DNA of 64,000 bases, taken from positions 37,595,501-37,659,500 of the forward strand of contig CP136898.1 of NCBI GenBank assembly GCA_034359265.1. Reading direction: 5' to 3'. Within the stretch, counting starts at the first letter, position 1. Each line of letters opens with the position of its first letter. Below the pieces are notes generated by a model. That model worked only from the letters and a program-made list of their open reading frames with translations. It made no database searches and was not told where the DNA came from. The translations under genes were made by a program, and so were the position numbers. The stretch comes from Canna indica. Its lineage: Eukaryota > Streptophyta > Magnoliopsida > Zingiberales > Cannaceae. Below are positions 55,104 through 64,000 of the stretch, piece by piece.

Positions 55104-56537
55104 TGACAAGAGGTCTCCTTGTCTAATACCATAATAGGTTTTAAAGGAGGTAGATATGCTAGCTTTAATAAGACAAGCAAAAGTTGTAGTAATTATGCGT
55201 GCTTGAATCCAATTTATGAATTTCGATGAAAAATTACAAAATTTCAGAGTAACAAAGTAGAATCCTGAGAGTCTATTTAATAACCCATTTCAAGATATAT
55301 TTTAATGAAAACATGAGGAGTCCTATCTTTAGAGATATACATTGTGTGTGCGAGTTCTTATGCAATTAAAATATAGTCATTTATGCTCCTACCTTTAGTA
55401 AATGCAGATCGTTCAATGGAAATAAAGGTAGAAACACATTTTTTAAGTCTATTTGCTAAATTTTTTGCAAGAATGTGATATGAAGGGATGCACAAGGCAA
55501 TTGGTCTAAAATGACAACTTTGGGTTTTGGTCATTCTGGAATAAAGGTAAGTATAGTTTTTATTCCAAGAAAAAGGCATCTACTTAGAATTGTAAATTTT
55601 ATGCATGCAATTCATGAAAGAATTTGAGACGACCCAATAATTTTTATAACACTCAACTGCAAATCTATCAAAGCTAGGACTCTTATCCTTAGTCATACAA
55701 TGAACAATCAAAAACCTCATCATAATCAAAATGGGCAATTAATTTATTAGAAGGAGAATCGGGAATAGTTTTCACTAAAGGCCAAAATTGCTTAAACATA
55801 TAATAAGGTAGAGGTGGGAATGGGCCGCGTCCGCCCATGGGCGGCACGGACCTGACCCAAAATTTTTTGGGTAGGGCTAGGCACGGCCCGCCTGTGCCTA
55901 AGAGACGGGATGGGCTCGTCCCTTGGGCATGTGGGTTGTGCCAAGCACGACCCAAGTGTGTGTTCTCGGCACAACAACACGACATGGCACGTAGGTCGAG
56001 CACGGAATGTGGCCCGTCTGGCCCAAGCAGACCTAGGTCCTCCTGTGCCAGACTAGGTTTGCCTGCACTAGACCTAGGTCTGGTGCGCCCCATACCCACC
56101 TAGCGCGCACTAGACCAGTAAAAAAATTGAAAAAAAATAAAAATATAGAAAAAATTTGGGCTGGCCCAAGCCCGAAGAGGCGTGCCCCGTGCCAAGCTAG
56201 GCCACCCCTTTGAGCAATCAGGTCGTGCCTTTGGTCGTGCAAGGCACGACCTGAGTATTGGCCGGGCCGTACCAAGCACGACCAGGAAGGCAATGGGCCT
56301 GCCCGGGGCCGGGCACGACCCAAATTGCCACCTTACAATAAGGATTAGAATGAAATCATAAAGTTGAATAAAATTTTACGAAAGCTTTTAAAATGTCTTT
56401 GTTATTTGAAATAACATAATGGTTTGATTAACTTATTCAATCACGTATTAAGAAATACCTTTTATAACTAAAATTTACAAAAAATTAATCTTTCATGGCC
56501 TCCAACACATTGCCAACCATGTTACTTTATTTTATTA
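55104..56537 (-). pseudogene. LINE reverse transcriptase, N-terminal half, with hAT-like insert
   Basis: On the minus strand, pieces read SPSFDRFAVECYKNYWVV, KTQSCHFRPIALCIPSYHIL, AKNLANRLKKCVSTFIS, RSAFTKGRSINDYI and GIRQGDLLS. These are the successive conserved blocks of plant LINE RT up to the block before FADD. The gene continues at 40862, across the CACTA-ended insertion. A 527-bp hAT-like element interrupts it at 55809-56335. Several stops and frameshifts make it dead. On the right it is cut by the Helitron end at 56538. Confidence 0.82.
55809..56335. mobile_element. GC-rich hAT-like non-autonomous element
   Basis: The termini TAGAGGTGGGAATGG and (inverted) TAAGGTGGCAATTTGG are similar. 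Eight-base flanks TAATAAGG (55801-55808) and CAATAAGG (56336-56343) match at seven of eight positions, typical of hAT insertions. The body is packed with inverted GGCACGGCCCG/GTGCCGGGC-type repeats and has no transposase. Confidence 0.85.
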
Positions 56538-56575
56538 CTAGTTTAATTACCCGCGCGATGCGCGATGATCTTAAT
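56538..56575 (-). terminator. Helitron 3' end hairpin and CTAG
   Basis: On the minus strand, GATCATCGCGCATCGCGCGG is followed by an AT-rich spacer and CTAG. The hairpin signals the end of rolling-circle transposition. Confidence 0.85.
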
Positions 56576-56959
56576 TCATATTATATCTAATAATTTTGTT
56601 ATAAATATATATCAATATTTGAAAAATAATATTGTGTAGAAAAAAAAAAAATATAAAATATTTTTTAGAAATTACGAAAAACTTCGATATACAACATTTG
56701 TAGTTTATTTTTCAATATGATCGTTTGAATTACAAATCAAAGTATGGTATATGGATCTGATTCAACAAACTCTCTCCAAAATTTGATAAGCACGTGCTAT
56801 TTGAGCTCCAAAATGTCGTCGACTTTTTTTATTTAGAGAAATCATGTAGTTATTAATCATTAATATAGCTATTTGTTGCAAAAATTAACACTTGTTATAA
56901 GTTCAAGACAAATTGCATCAACAATCGCAGCAATGTGATCATGCTTATATCCAAAATCA

Positions 56960-57720
56960 AGTTACCATCTGGAATTTGGACTACCTCATAACCATCACCA
57001 AGATCACCTATCTTTTCGTCACCAATCGACAATATCCTATCCAAAAAAATTTCAAATCATCTGTATTGTCATCGGAGTTGTTTACAGTGGGACATATATT
57101 TTTCGTTAGCTCCAAAACTTCACAGTCGTCCCATAAGTAAGACGAATTAAGTGTAGCATTAACAATATTTTGTCTGATTTCCTTAGGAATGATAGATAAA
57201 ATTTATCTGAAGTCTCTCCCAAATACTACAGTCTTACCTCCAAAAGAATTATCATTGTTGTTTGGAATTTTAAAACGCATAACATCACACAATGTTCTAT
57301 CAAGTGCTTCAAAATAAAATCTAAAATTAATAGAATCAGATTATTAGATTTGTATTTAATGAAATTTAATAAATATATCAATTCAACAGATAATATTGCA
57401 AATATAATCCTCATCCAGATTTAGAGGGATTGTAAATCAAGAATGTGTTGTTCTTCCACCATGTAATAGTAAAGATGTTATCCCACTTGACGCAACTGTT
57501 AAAACAATTTCACTTTCGAACCGAAGTGCATATTCAAGAGTTACCAAATAAATATCTTTCCGGTTCCACCATAATCGTAGACAAAAAAATACCTCATTTT
57601 TTTCTTTTAACATCATCCAATATGTTATCATAAACTTGTCTATTTTTCGAAGTTAGGTGTTGAACTTCTTCTTGATTTTCCTCTGTCAATCTCCTCTGAT
57701 TGTAGCGCGACTCCCTAAAA
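56960..57720 (-). pseudogene. Helitron helicase (PIF1-like) fragment
   Basis: The minus strand reads RYNQRRLTEENQEVQHLTSK, a Walker A region FVYDYGGTGKIF (usual GGTGKT, here Ile), IVLTVASSGITSLLLHGGRT, FEALDRTLCDVMRFKIPN, FGGKTVVFGRDFR and IIPKEIRQNIVNATLNSSYL. These are successive motifs of the SF1B helicase of Helitron RepHel proteins, which unwinds DNA in rolling-circle transposition. The sequence spans at least three frames and has stops (for example after DFR), so it is inactive. C-terminal motifs beyond LTKNICPTVNNSDD are not recognised. Confidence 0.88.
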
Positions 57721-58226
57721 ATTAAGCGATTGTTAATATTTGTAGATGCTCCTAGAAGATGATTTTGTCATTATAGGAAAGTCATCCAAACTCTTGCCAC
57801 ATGCTCGTAGAATTAAATCATTTTTTTCTAAACAATCATCATTGAGTTCATCATCAGTAATGACAACATCTGAATTCAAAAATATATAAATTTAATATAT
57901 TAATTGGTAAGAAAAAATAATACATTATGAAACATACTAATCATAATAAATATATATAATAGAGATATAGCTTTTGTACCTTCTGTTGTAACATTTGCTT
58001 TATTAAATAATTAAGGTATGTCTTCAGTTAATAATTTCCAAGTATCCTCCCAAACGAATTTTAGTCTAGACATCAAGTTTGATAATAATAATGTAGCAAA
58101 TAATTTTCTAAGAGAAAAACATTATTCTTGTGCACTTGTTTTTTAAATTGCATCTACATAATTTTTGCCGTTGTCAATCAACCCTACAGTATAGCATGTA
58201 TATGTGAAAGTTGGGTAAACTTTACC
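57721..58226. other. Helitron interior without recognisable motif
   Basis: AT-rich sequence between the helicase and Rep parts. No motif recognised; it may be an intron or a decayed linker of the RepHel gene. Confidence 0.4.
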
Positions 58227-58234
58227 ATTGACAG

Positions 58235-58797
58235 TAGGGATGACAATTCAAACCACTTAACCGCGGTTAATCGGTTAACCGAATCGCAAAATCCGGTTTT
58301 GGATAGTGGATTTATGGTTCGGTTTCAGTTTCGGATAGTAAAAACTAAAAATCATTTAAAATTGGTTCGGTTTCGATTATCGGACCATGGTTAACTGGTA
58401 ACCGAAACCGATTATATATTCAATTTTTGTTACCGATTTTTTGCGGTTAACCGGTATCCGAAAATGGTTTTGTTATTAATCTTTGAATCGGTTATCCATT
58501 TACTATCGATTTTTTACGGTTAATCGGTATCCGAAACCAATTTTATTATTAATCATTGAATCGGTTATCCGTTTACTACCGATTAACCGATTAGTAAACG
58601 GATAACCGGTTCTATTCGAACCGAAAAATTCGGTTTCGGTTATCCGCGGATAACCGAAACTGAGCCGGTTTTAGTTTCGAATATAGACTTTTAAAACCGA
58701 TCGATTTCGATTTCGGTTTCGGTTAGCAGGTTTGGAAATCGGTTTTGGTTTCGGTTAACCCCCAAAAGTGCGGTTAACTGAACCGTTGCCATCCCTA
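58235..58797. mobile_element. hAT-like non-autonomous element inside Helitron
   Basis: The termini TAGGGATGACAATTC and (inverted) TAGGGATGGCAACGG match, and eight-base flanks ATTGACAG (58227-58234) and ATTGACAA (58798-58805) differ at one position. The body consists of many GGTTAACCG and CGGTTTCGG repeats in both orientations. No gene. Confidence 0.88.
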
Positions 58798-58805
58798 ATT
58801 GACAA

Positions 58806-59700
58806 TTCTAATATCATCGAAAGATGTGGACCCCTGATCACAGTCAGTAAAATTTTGAAATACTATAACTCACCCATTCCTGAGGGAACAAATTAAGAAT
58901 ATTCTTCAAATCGAAAATTGTCTTATCTTTTTTCGAGTCCAACGTCTAATGTTTTGCTTTCATGCAAACAACAAAGGAAATTCAACACATGTTAGCTTCG
59001 AGAAATATTTGTTAGCTTCGAACCAAACTAAAAATTTGGACTCATTAGTTGTTGGTCGACTTGGCACTTCAGATATTGGATCGTCATCATTGGAAACTAT
59101 AGTGTGTTTATTTGGAAAATGAAACAACAATCGTTGCACAGATGGATGTTTGTAATGAATGTCGAAACTAAAAATTCTCCAGATCACTTCACACGGTGAG
59201 ATATACCTGTAATTATAAAACATTTTTGATCTCATCAACAGGAGCTTGTATTTCAGACTATGATGTTGAGTAAACAAATGTGGCAGTGACACGATCATGA
59301 CCTTTATTCATATATTTGAAAAGATATTTAATTTATCTCGATTGTTGCAACATTCGACATTAATGTGTGCACCATATTTCAACAACAGATATCTATTATG
59401 AGGGACAACAAAACAATTGTCCAAATCAATCTTTCCATTTTTAATTGTTCAGTCATTATCTCTTCTATAAACTGGATATCCATCCTCGAGGATATCTGTC
59501 TACAAACTTATTTGAAAAATGTCACATACATCTACCATCTTGCATGCAATGAGAATTTTTTTGTGCAACACCACACAGGCCATGAATCATTAAATCCACT
59601 ATCGATTCATAGTAATGAGGATCAATCAATTTCGGAGAGATACTCACTGACCCTTTTGGTGGTCTTTAAGCTTTTTGCATTTGCTTCTACAGATTCTTCT
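58806..59700 (-). pseudogene. Helitron Rep region fragment
   Basis: On the minus strand, in order: PKGSVSISPKLIDPHYYESI, VDLMIHGLCGVAQKN, GYPVYRRDND, VVPHNRYLLLKYGAHINVEC, IKYLFKYMNKGHDRVTATF, YRYISPCEVIWRIFSFDIHY, LLFHFPNKHTIV and RPTTNESKFLVWFEANKYF. This is the middle and C-terminal part of the Helitron replication initiator (Rep), including the YxNKG segment. The HUH-containing N-terminal part (QKRGLPH-type) is absent; sequence above about 59660 is unrelated. Frames shift repeatedly, so it is a remnant. Confidence 0.88.
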
Positions 59701-61032
59701 AGGACCGCCCTTGATATGCTAGCTCTCCACTTTCAAAGTTATTTGGAATTTGTATTGGGGAATTTAAAGAAATGGGATATATGGATAGAGTTAAAGAGAC
59801 GAGATATTGGAATTTGATCTGCTACATCTACACCTATGTATTGTGTATATATTAACAAATATTTAACTAAAATTTAAAACAAATTAAACAATACAATAAA
59901 TAGATAAATCATTAATTATTTCGTATTTTTATAAAATAATAATTTTATGACAGTTTAATAATATTTTCATAAGATATATATTATCTATGATATATTTAGG
60001 TAACATCTTGTATGTTTCCTAGAGGTCGAGGGTTCAAACCCTAGTATAGTCACCTATTGTGACTTTCTATTTTTGTCAAAAAAAAATATATTGATAGAGA
60101 CATAGTCGTATTTCTTACAATCCATATTTTAATGAAATAATATTTTTATGATATTTTAATAATATTTTTTAAAAATAAATCTGTTTGATAATTTGTTAGT
60201 ATTTTCTAAGATATATTATGTAGGTATTAAAAATATAAAGTAAAATGTTACACATTTAAATAAATTTAATAAAGAGAAACATGATTAAATTATTTGTATT
60301 TTTATAAAATAACATATTTTTAAAATAATTTAATCATATCATCATAAGATACATTATAAATAAGGAGAAGCTAAAATATATTCAAGTTTGATGGTGTATA
60401 CCAATAAGTTTTCGTAATTAAATTATTCTTATTTTTATAAAATAATAAATTTCTGAATCAAATTTAATTTTGTTATAAAAAATACAACATAAATAATATT
60501 ATAAATTCAATTTTATAATAAATCTAATTTTTTATGCTTAGTTGTTATATGTAGTTGAGAATTTATTTTTATGATTAATATATGCTTTAAGTATTGTTAC
60601 TATGTATAATCATATTTTGATAAAATAATATTTTTATCATAATTTATTAAAAAGTTACTATATGTATGTAATTTATTGGATTAAATATTACTATATGTAA
60701 TCATATCAAAATAAAATAATATTTTTATCAACTTTATTAATTGCTCCTTATAGTTGTTTCTTAAATTTTAATCTCTCTTTTGATATTTAATTTTTAATCA
60801 ATGTACTCTTAATCAGGTCTACTGCTATTTTTGAATTTATTTTTATTTTTTCAAAAAAAAACTCTTTCTCCCTTTTAATTAAATACTAATTTTCTCTCTC
60901 CTCCAATTAAATATGATTTAATTAAATATCATTATCTCTCTACCTAAGAAAATATATGAGCTTGTTACAAATGCACTATTTAATGCTTTTGTATTGCTAA
61001 ATATGAAGAGTACAAATTGTCACTTGGCATAG
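59701..61032. other. AT-rich 5' half of Helitron
   Basis: About 1.3 kb of AT-rich sequence with no gene apart from a SINE-like segment at 59995-60085. Short repeats of TTTTATAAAATAATA occur several times. Confidence 0.5.
59995..60085 (+). mobile_element. SINE-like fragment with tRNA-type B box
   Basis: AGGTCGAGGGTTCAAACCCT resembles a tRNA T-arm/RNA polymerase III B box. It is followed by AGTATAGTCACCTATTGTGA and an A-rich tail, as in plant SINEs. A clear A box is not visible and the piece may be truncated. Confidence 0.45.
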
Positions 61033-61075
61033 TTCTTATCATGACACTTGGCATGATAAAGTGTCATGATAAGAA
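61033..61075. repeat. Perfect 17-bp inverted repeat near Helitron 5' end
   Basis: TTCTTATCATGACACTT at 61033-61049 is the exact inverse of 61059-61075, with a 9-base loop. Confidence 0.95.
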
Positions 61076-61109
61076 GGTTAGAGTACTTTCTTTTATATAT
61101 ATATATAGA

Positions 61110-61369
61110 TTTGTAAGTGTATTGAAACCATACTATAAATGTAGTAACTAGAGATCATAACATGACAAATTGCACGTGAAATTATCATTTTTTATATTTT
61201 ATTTCGGATAAATATTCTTTTATGTGCGTAATACTTGAAAAACAATTAATATCATATGATTAATTAAATAATATGATACAACAATAACTTAATTATATCT
61301 ATGTTTAAAGCAACATTGTTTTGTTTTATTAAATTTATTATTAGATAAAATTTGTATTTGACACATGTC
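61110..61369. other. Stretch between Helitron and LTR
   Basis: AT-rich, no gene or terminus recognised. It may be the continuation of the DNA into which the Helitron inserted. Confidence 0.35.
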
Positions 61370-61621
61370 TGTTATGACCAAAATTTTGATAAACTTATTT
61401 TTGGTATCTCAGTAGGAAAAATTTGAACTCGCGCCAGAGTGGACTAAGGGAATCGTCGGAAGGAGCAACTTCGAGTAAGGTTCCATCGTGGAAAAATAAA
61501 AATAAAAGTATAATATATTTATTTATTGTGATTTTAATATATTGTGGATTAGAGTGGATTCTGAGTCGAGTCCGACGGTTCAATCGGAACTCGATTCGGA
61601 CTTGAAATGGGCTAGATATGG

Positions 61622-62690
61622 GATTTTTAGTAACAGCTATTTTCCAAATTCGAATTTTGGGAAGGGAAAATTCTCAAAATGGGATTTGAAGATTCAAAAT
61701 TCCTAAAATCAGAACTTAGTGGATCAGATACTCATTTTACCCTCGGGCCAAAGTTTGTAACTGATTAGAGATTTGGTCAAAAATTTATAAAACTATTAAA
61801 AAATATTAAAAAATATAAATAATAATAATTTAAATTTATAAAATATTTTTTATGGTAAAAATGAGATATTAGATAATAAAAAATATATTTTTCAAACTCT
61901 CTAATGTATTAAAGACTTTTGCACAAAGTCTATAAATTTAAATTAAAAATTATTAAATATTTTGATGCAAAATATTTTTTTAGATCATAGTACATCTTTT
62001 GTATCATTAAAAAATTATTTCATAAATTCAAATATTTTTTAAAAAAAATTATAAAACTATTATAGACTTTGCACAAAAGTCTAATGAGTTAGAGACTTTT
62101 GTTTATAATAATTTTATAATTATAAATTATAAAATTTAATTCACAAAAAATATATATGTGATATAAAAGATGTGATAGAGTTTATCAAAATATTTTGGAC
62201 AAAAATATTTCACTATTTTTAATTAAAACTTAGTTTTATATACTTTGAGCAAAAGTCTCTAATGCATTAGAGACTTTTGTCCAAGGTCTATAATAGCTAT
62301 ATAATTCAAAAAAAATAAAATAATAAAATATATTTTTTAAATATAAAAGATATGTTGTGATTCAAAAAATATTTTTCATCAAAATATTTCATAATTTTTA
62401 ATTTAAACTTAGATTTATAGACTATGTGCAAAACTATCTAATGAATTAGAGAGTTTAAAAATATATATTTTAGACTCTAACACCTTATTTTTGTTATAAT
62501 TTTTTTTATAAATTAAAATTATTTTTGTAAACAATTTTTATATATTTTTTAAATTTTTAACCACCCCAAGGGTAAAATGAGTATCAAATCCACTAAATTC
62601 TGATTTTAAAAATTTTAACCCCCAAAATCCGGATCTGCAAATTTCCCTCTCCCAAAATCCGGTTTTGAAAAATTCTTATTTTAGTAAATC
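61622..62690. mobile_element. Fold-back (MULE-like) element with ~125-bp inverted ends
   Basis: 61622-61748 is an inverted near-copy of 62564-62690, sharing AAAATCAGAA-TTAGTGGAT and GATACTCATTTTACCCT. The centre is AT-rich and itself contains inverted repeats such as TCTAATGCATTAGAGACTTT. No transposase. A clean target duplication could not be fixed. Confidence 0.8.
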
Positions 62691-63644
62691 ACTTAATGGG
62701 AGGGGGGGCAAACTTGTAATTAAAAAAATAAAAATAAACCTAGTATCGTACGGCTACAGGAGCTACACGGTACCCAAGCGTCTAGAGATAGGAGGCGGCG
62801 ATCTTGGCAAGGGAGGGAGGAGAGCTTGTGACCGAAGTTCGCGAGTTCGCCGGAGTTGGGTGCCGCAAGGCCCTCAAAACATCTCTTCCACTTCGAAGCT
62901 CTTCCCCGATGAGTGGATTTTGGCCCCTCTCCCTTACTTTCTTCCCTATGCAGCCGCCCCTTTTAAAGGGAATTTTTATATAAAATTTTCAGGTGAAATC
63001 TCATTCTTACATGGTTGATTGAATCTTGGTAACATAAATTTTGACTCTTGTGATCCTTTGACATGGTAGAGGTCAAGACACCCCTTAAATCATTTTTAGG
63101 ACTTCACTTCGTGAATGAACAGTAGCTTGGGAAGGGAAAAGAGAAATAATAAGTAGAGAATTAATTTTTAATTACCTTAGGACATGAAAGTATAGGTTTA
63201 GTGGAGAACTTTAGTCTAGGGGCCGGTTCCCTTGAGGAAAATCCTAACTCTAAGGACCGGCCTTAGATGAATTTAGATGTGGTGATCGAAGTATTTTCAT
63301 TGGGTAGAGACACACCGGTATGTATAACTCGATCCCTACAACCTCAAGGTTTCGGAACAAGAATAGTTATATAGCATTTCAAATTTCAAATTTTTAACTA
63401 AGCAAAACCTTAGAAATTGGGTTACATATTAGTGTACTACACATGAGAATTTCTGGTAAATTATTTCGGATTATTGTTTATTTACCAGTGTGATGGTTTG
63501 GGTTGCATCTACGTGGAAGTATGGTAAATAGTACATGAGCATGAGATTCTCATTAATGTTGGTGAATTTCCATTACGTTAGAAGTGCATCCTTATCAAAT
63601 TATAAATAGAATTTGTTTGGTACAAGTTAGGAAGAGGGCGAGGT

Positions 63645-63716
63645 AAGGCCACTTTCGACATGTTCATACATGTCTAAACCAAGGCCACTTTCGACATGTT
63701 CATACATGTCTAAACC
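63645..63716. repeat. Perfect tandem duplication of 36 bp
   Basis: The unit starting AAGGCCACTTTCGACATG occurs at 63645-63680 and 63681-63716 without mismatch. Confidence 0.97.
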
Positions 63717-64000
63717 AGTGTAGAGGACCCTAGCGGTCCTAAGAAATTCTGTTGGCTGGATCGGGTGGTCATGTTATTATTGTTATTATTATTAATTGGT
63801 TTGTCATGGTTGTATGGGTGTGCTTGTGTTTGAAATTGGTTGATTGGACTGATCAGCATTTGGATGCTGGACCGAAAAACTCGTCAGTGTGCCACGCTGA
63901 TGACAGAACCGGAGTGACACTTGGTTGGAGGGTTTACCCAACCAAACAGGGGCTACCTGATGCTAGAGGGCCTTCCTAGCACTAGAAGCCATGGGCAGGA

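Larger units (their letters stand above)
56538..61109 (-). mobile_element. Helitron with both termini
   Basis: On the minus strand it begins TCTATATATATATATAAAAG and ends GCGCGGGTAATTAAACTAG, preceded by a CGCGCATCGCGCG hairpin, with A before and T after. These are the canonical 5'-TC and CTAG-3' ends and A/T target of Helitrons. It contains decayed Rep and helicase sequences in the order expected on the minus strand and is 4572 bp long, far shorter than autonomous copies. Confidence 0.9.
61370..64000. mobile_element. Probable long LTR (gypsy-like), continues past window
   Basis: It starts TGTTATGACCAAAATTTTG, an edge typical of long plant gypsy LTRs, and contains GC-rich and promoter-like stretches (GAGTCCGACGG, 62760-62960) but no coding gene. 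The far end and any internal region are beyond the window. The call rests on the terminus and general style only. Confidence 0.45.

Noticed and set aside
60015..60060. Possible tRNA gene
   Set aside because: Only a T-arm-like segment is present. No acceptor, D-arm or anticodon arm can be placed, so a SINE fragment is the better reading.
62665..63018. 117-codon open frame
   Set aside because: It starts within the inverted arm of the fold-back element and continues into LTR-like DNA, with no recognisable domain or conserved start context.

Overview
This window is plant nuclear DNA, most likely intergenic heterochromatin of a large, repeat-rich angiosperm genome. The evidence is a set of plant-specific mobile elements: several Ty1/copia lineages (one compact, two SIRE/Maximus-like, one Angela/Tork-like), Ty3/gypsy chromovirus (Tekay/Del-like) and Athila-like elements, CACTA (En/Spm) DNA transposons, a LINE, hAT-like elements and a Helitron. 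The only host-gene sequences I can support are the first two exons of a ribonuclease T2 (S-like RNase) gene on the minus strand, and one exon of a type-B response regulator (ARR-B) carried next to a CACTA terminus. The species cannot be named from the sequence.

Layout. 1-4593: a nearly intact Ty1/copia element whose 5' LTR lies off the window. It sits in an intron of the RNase T2-like gene, whose exons 2 and 1 lie at 4725-4877 and 5000-5129 (minus). The first visible active-site motif of that gene has Arg where the catalytic His is expected. 5130-5712 is its upstream region. 6571-17862 holds a second copy of the RNase start codon and upstream region, broken into four pieces (6571-6680, 7637-7812, 14072-14119, 17618-17862) by later insertions: an unidentified AT-rich block, a CACTA remnant carrying two solo gypsy LTRs one inside the other, and a chromodomain-bearing gypsy fragment. 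SIRE-type fragments lie on both sides of this second copy (6131-6570 and 18346-20265).

20799-21782 is a terminal-inverted-repeat element. 21797-37270 is a SIRE-like copia element bounded by a 5-bp target duplication (ATGAC). A second, minus-strand SIRE-like element (25475-33030, target duplication TAATC) is nested in its pol gene. Both elements' LTRs carry arrays of the palindrome GGTCGACC. The outer element itself landed in a gypsy gag pseudogene (37276-38024), which is followed by a CACTA transposase-domain remnant (38490-39650).

40136-56537 is a LINE reverse-transcriptase pseudogene (minus) split by a 14.2-kb insertion with a CACTA end on its right side (40863-55103). The insertion contains a gypsy LTR, an Angela-like copia element with an internal 786-bp duplication, an Athila-like element with no reverse transcriptase or integrase, and the ARR-B exon. 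56538-61109 is a Helitron (minus) with both termini, Rep and helicase pseudogenes, and a nested hAT-like element. 61370-64000 looks like the start of another long LTR, with a 1.07-kb fold-back element inside it.

No protein-coding gene here looks intact and host-essential. The window records repeated insertion of mobile elements into one another around one RNase gene and its duplicate.
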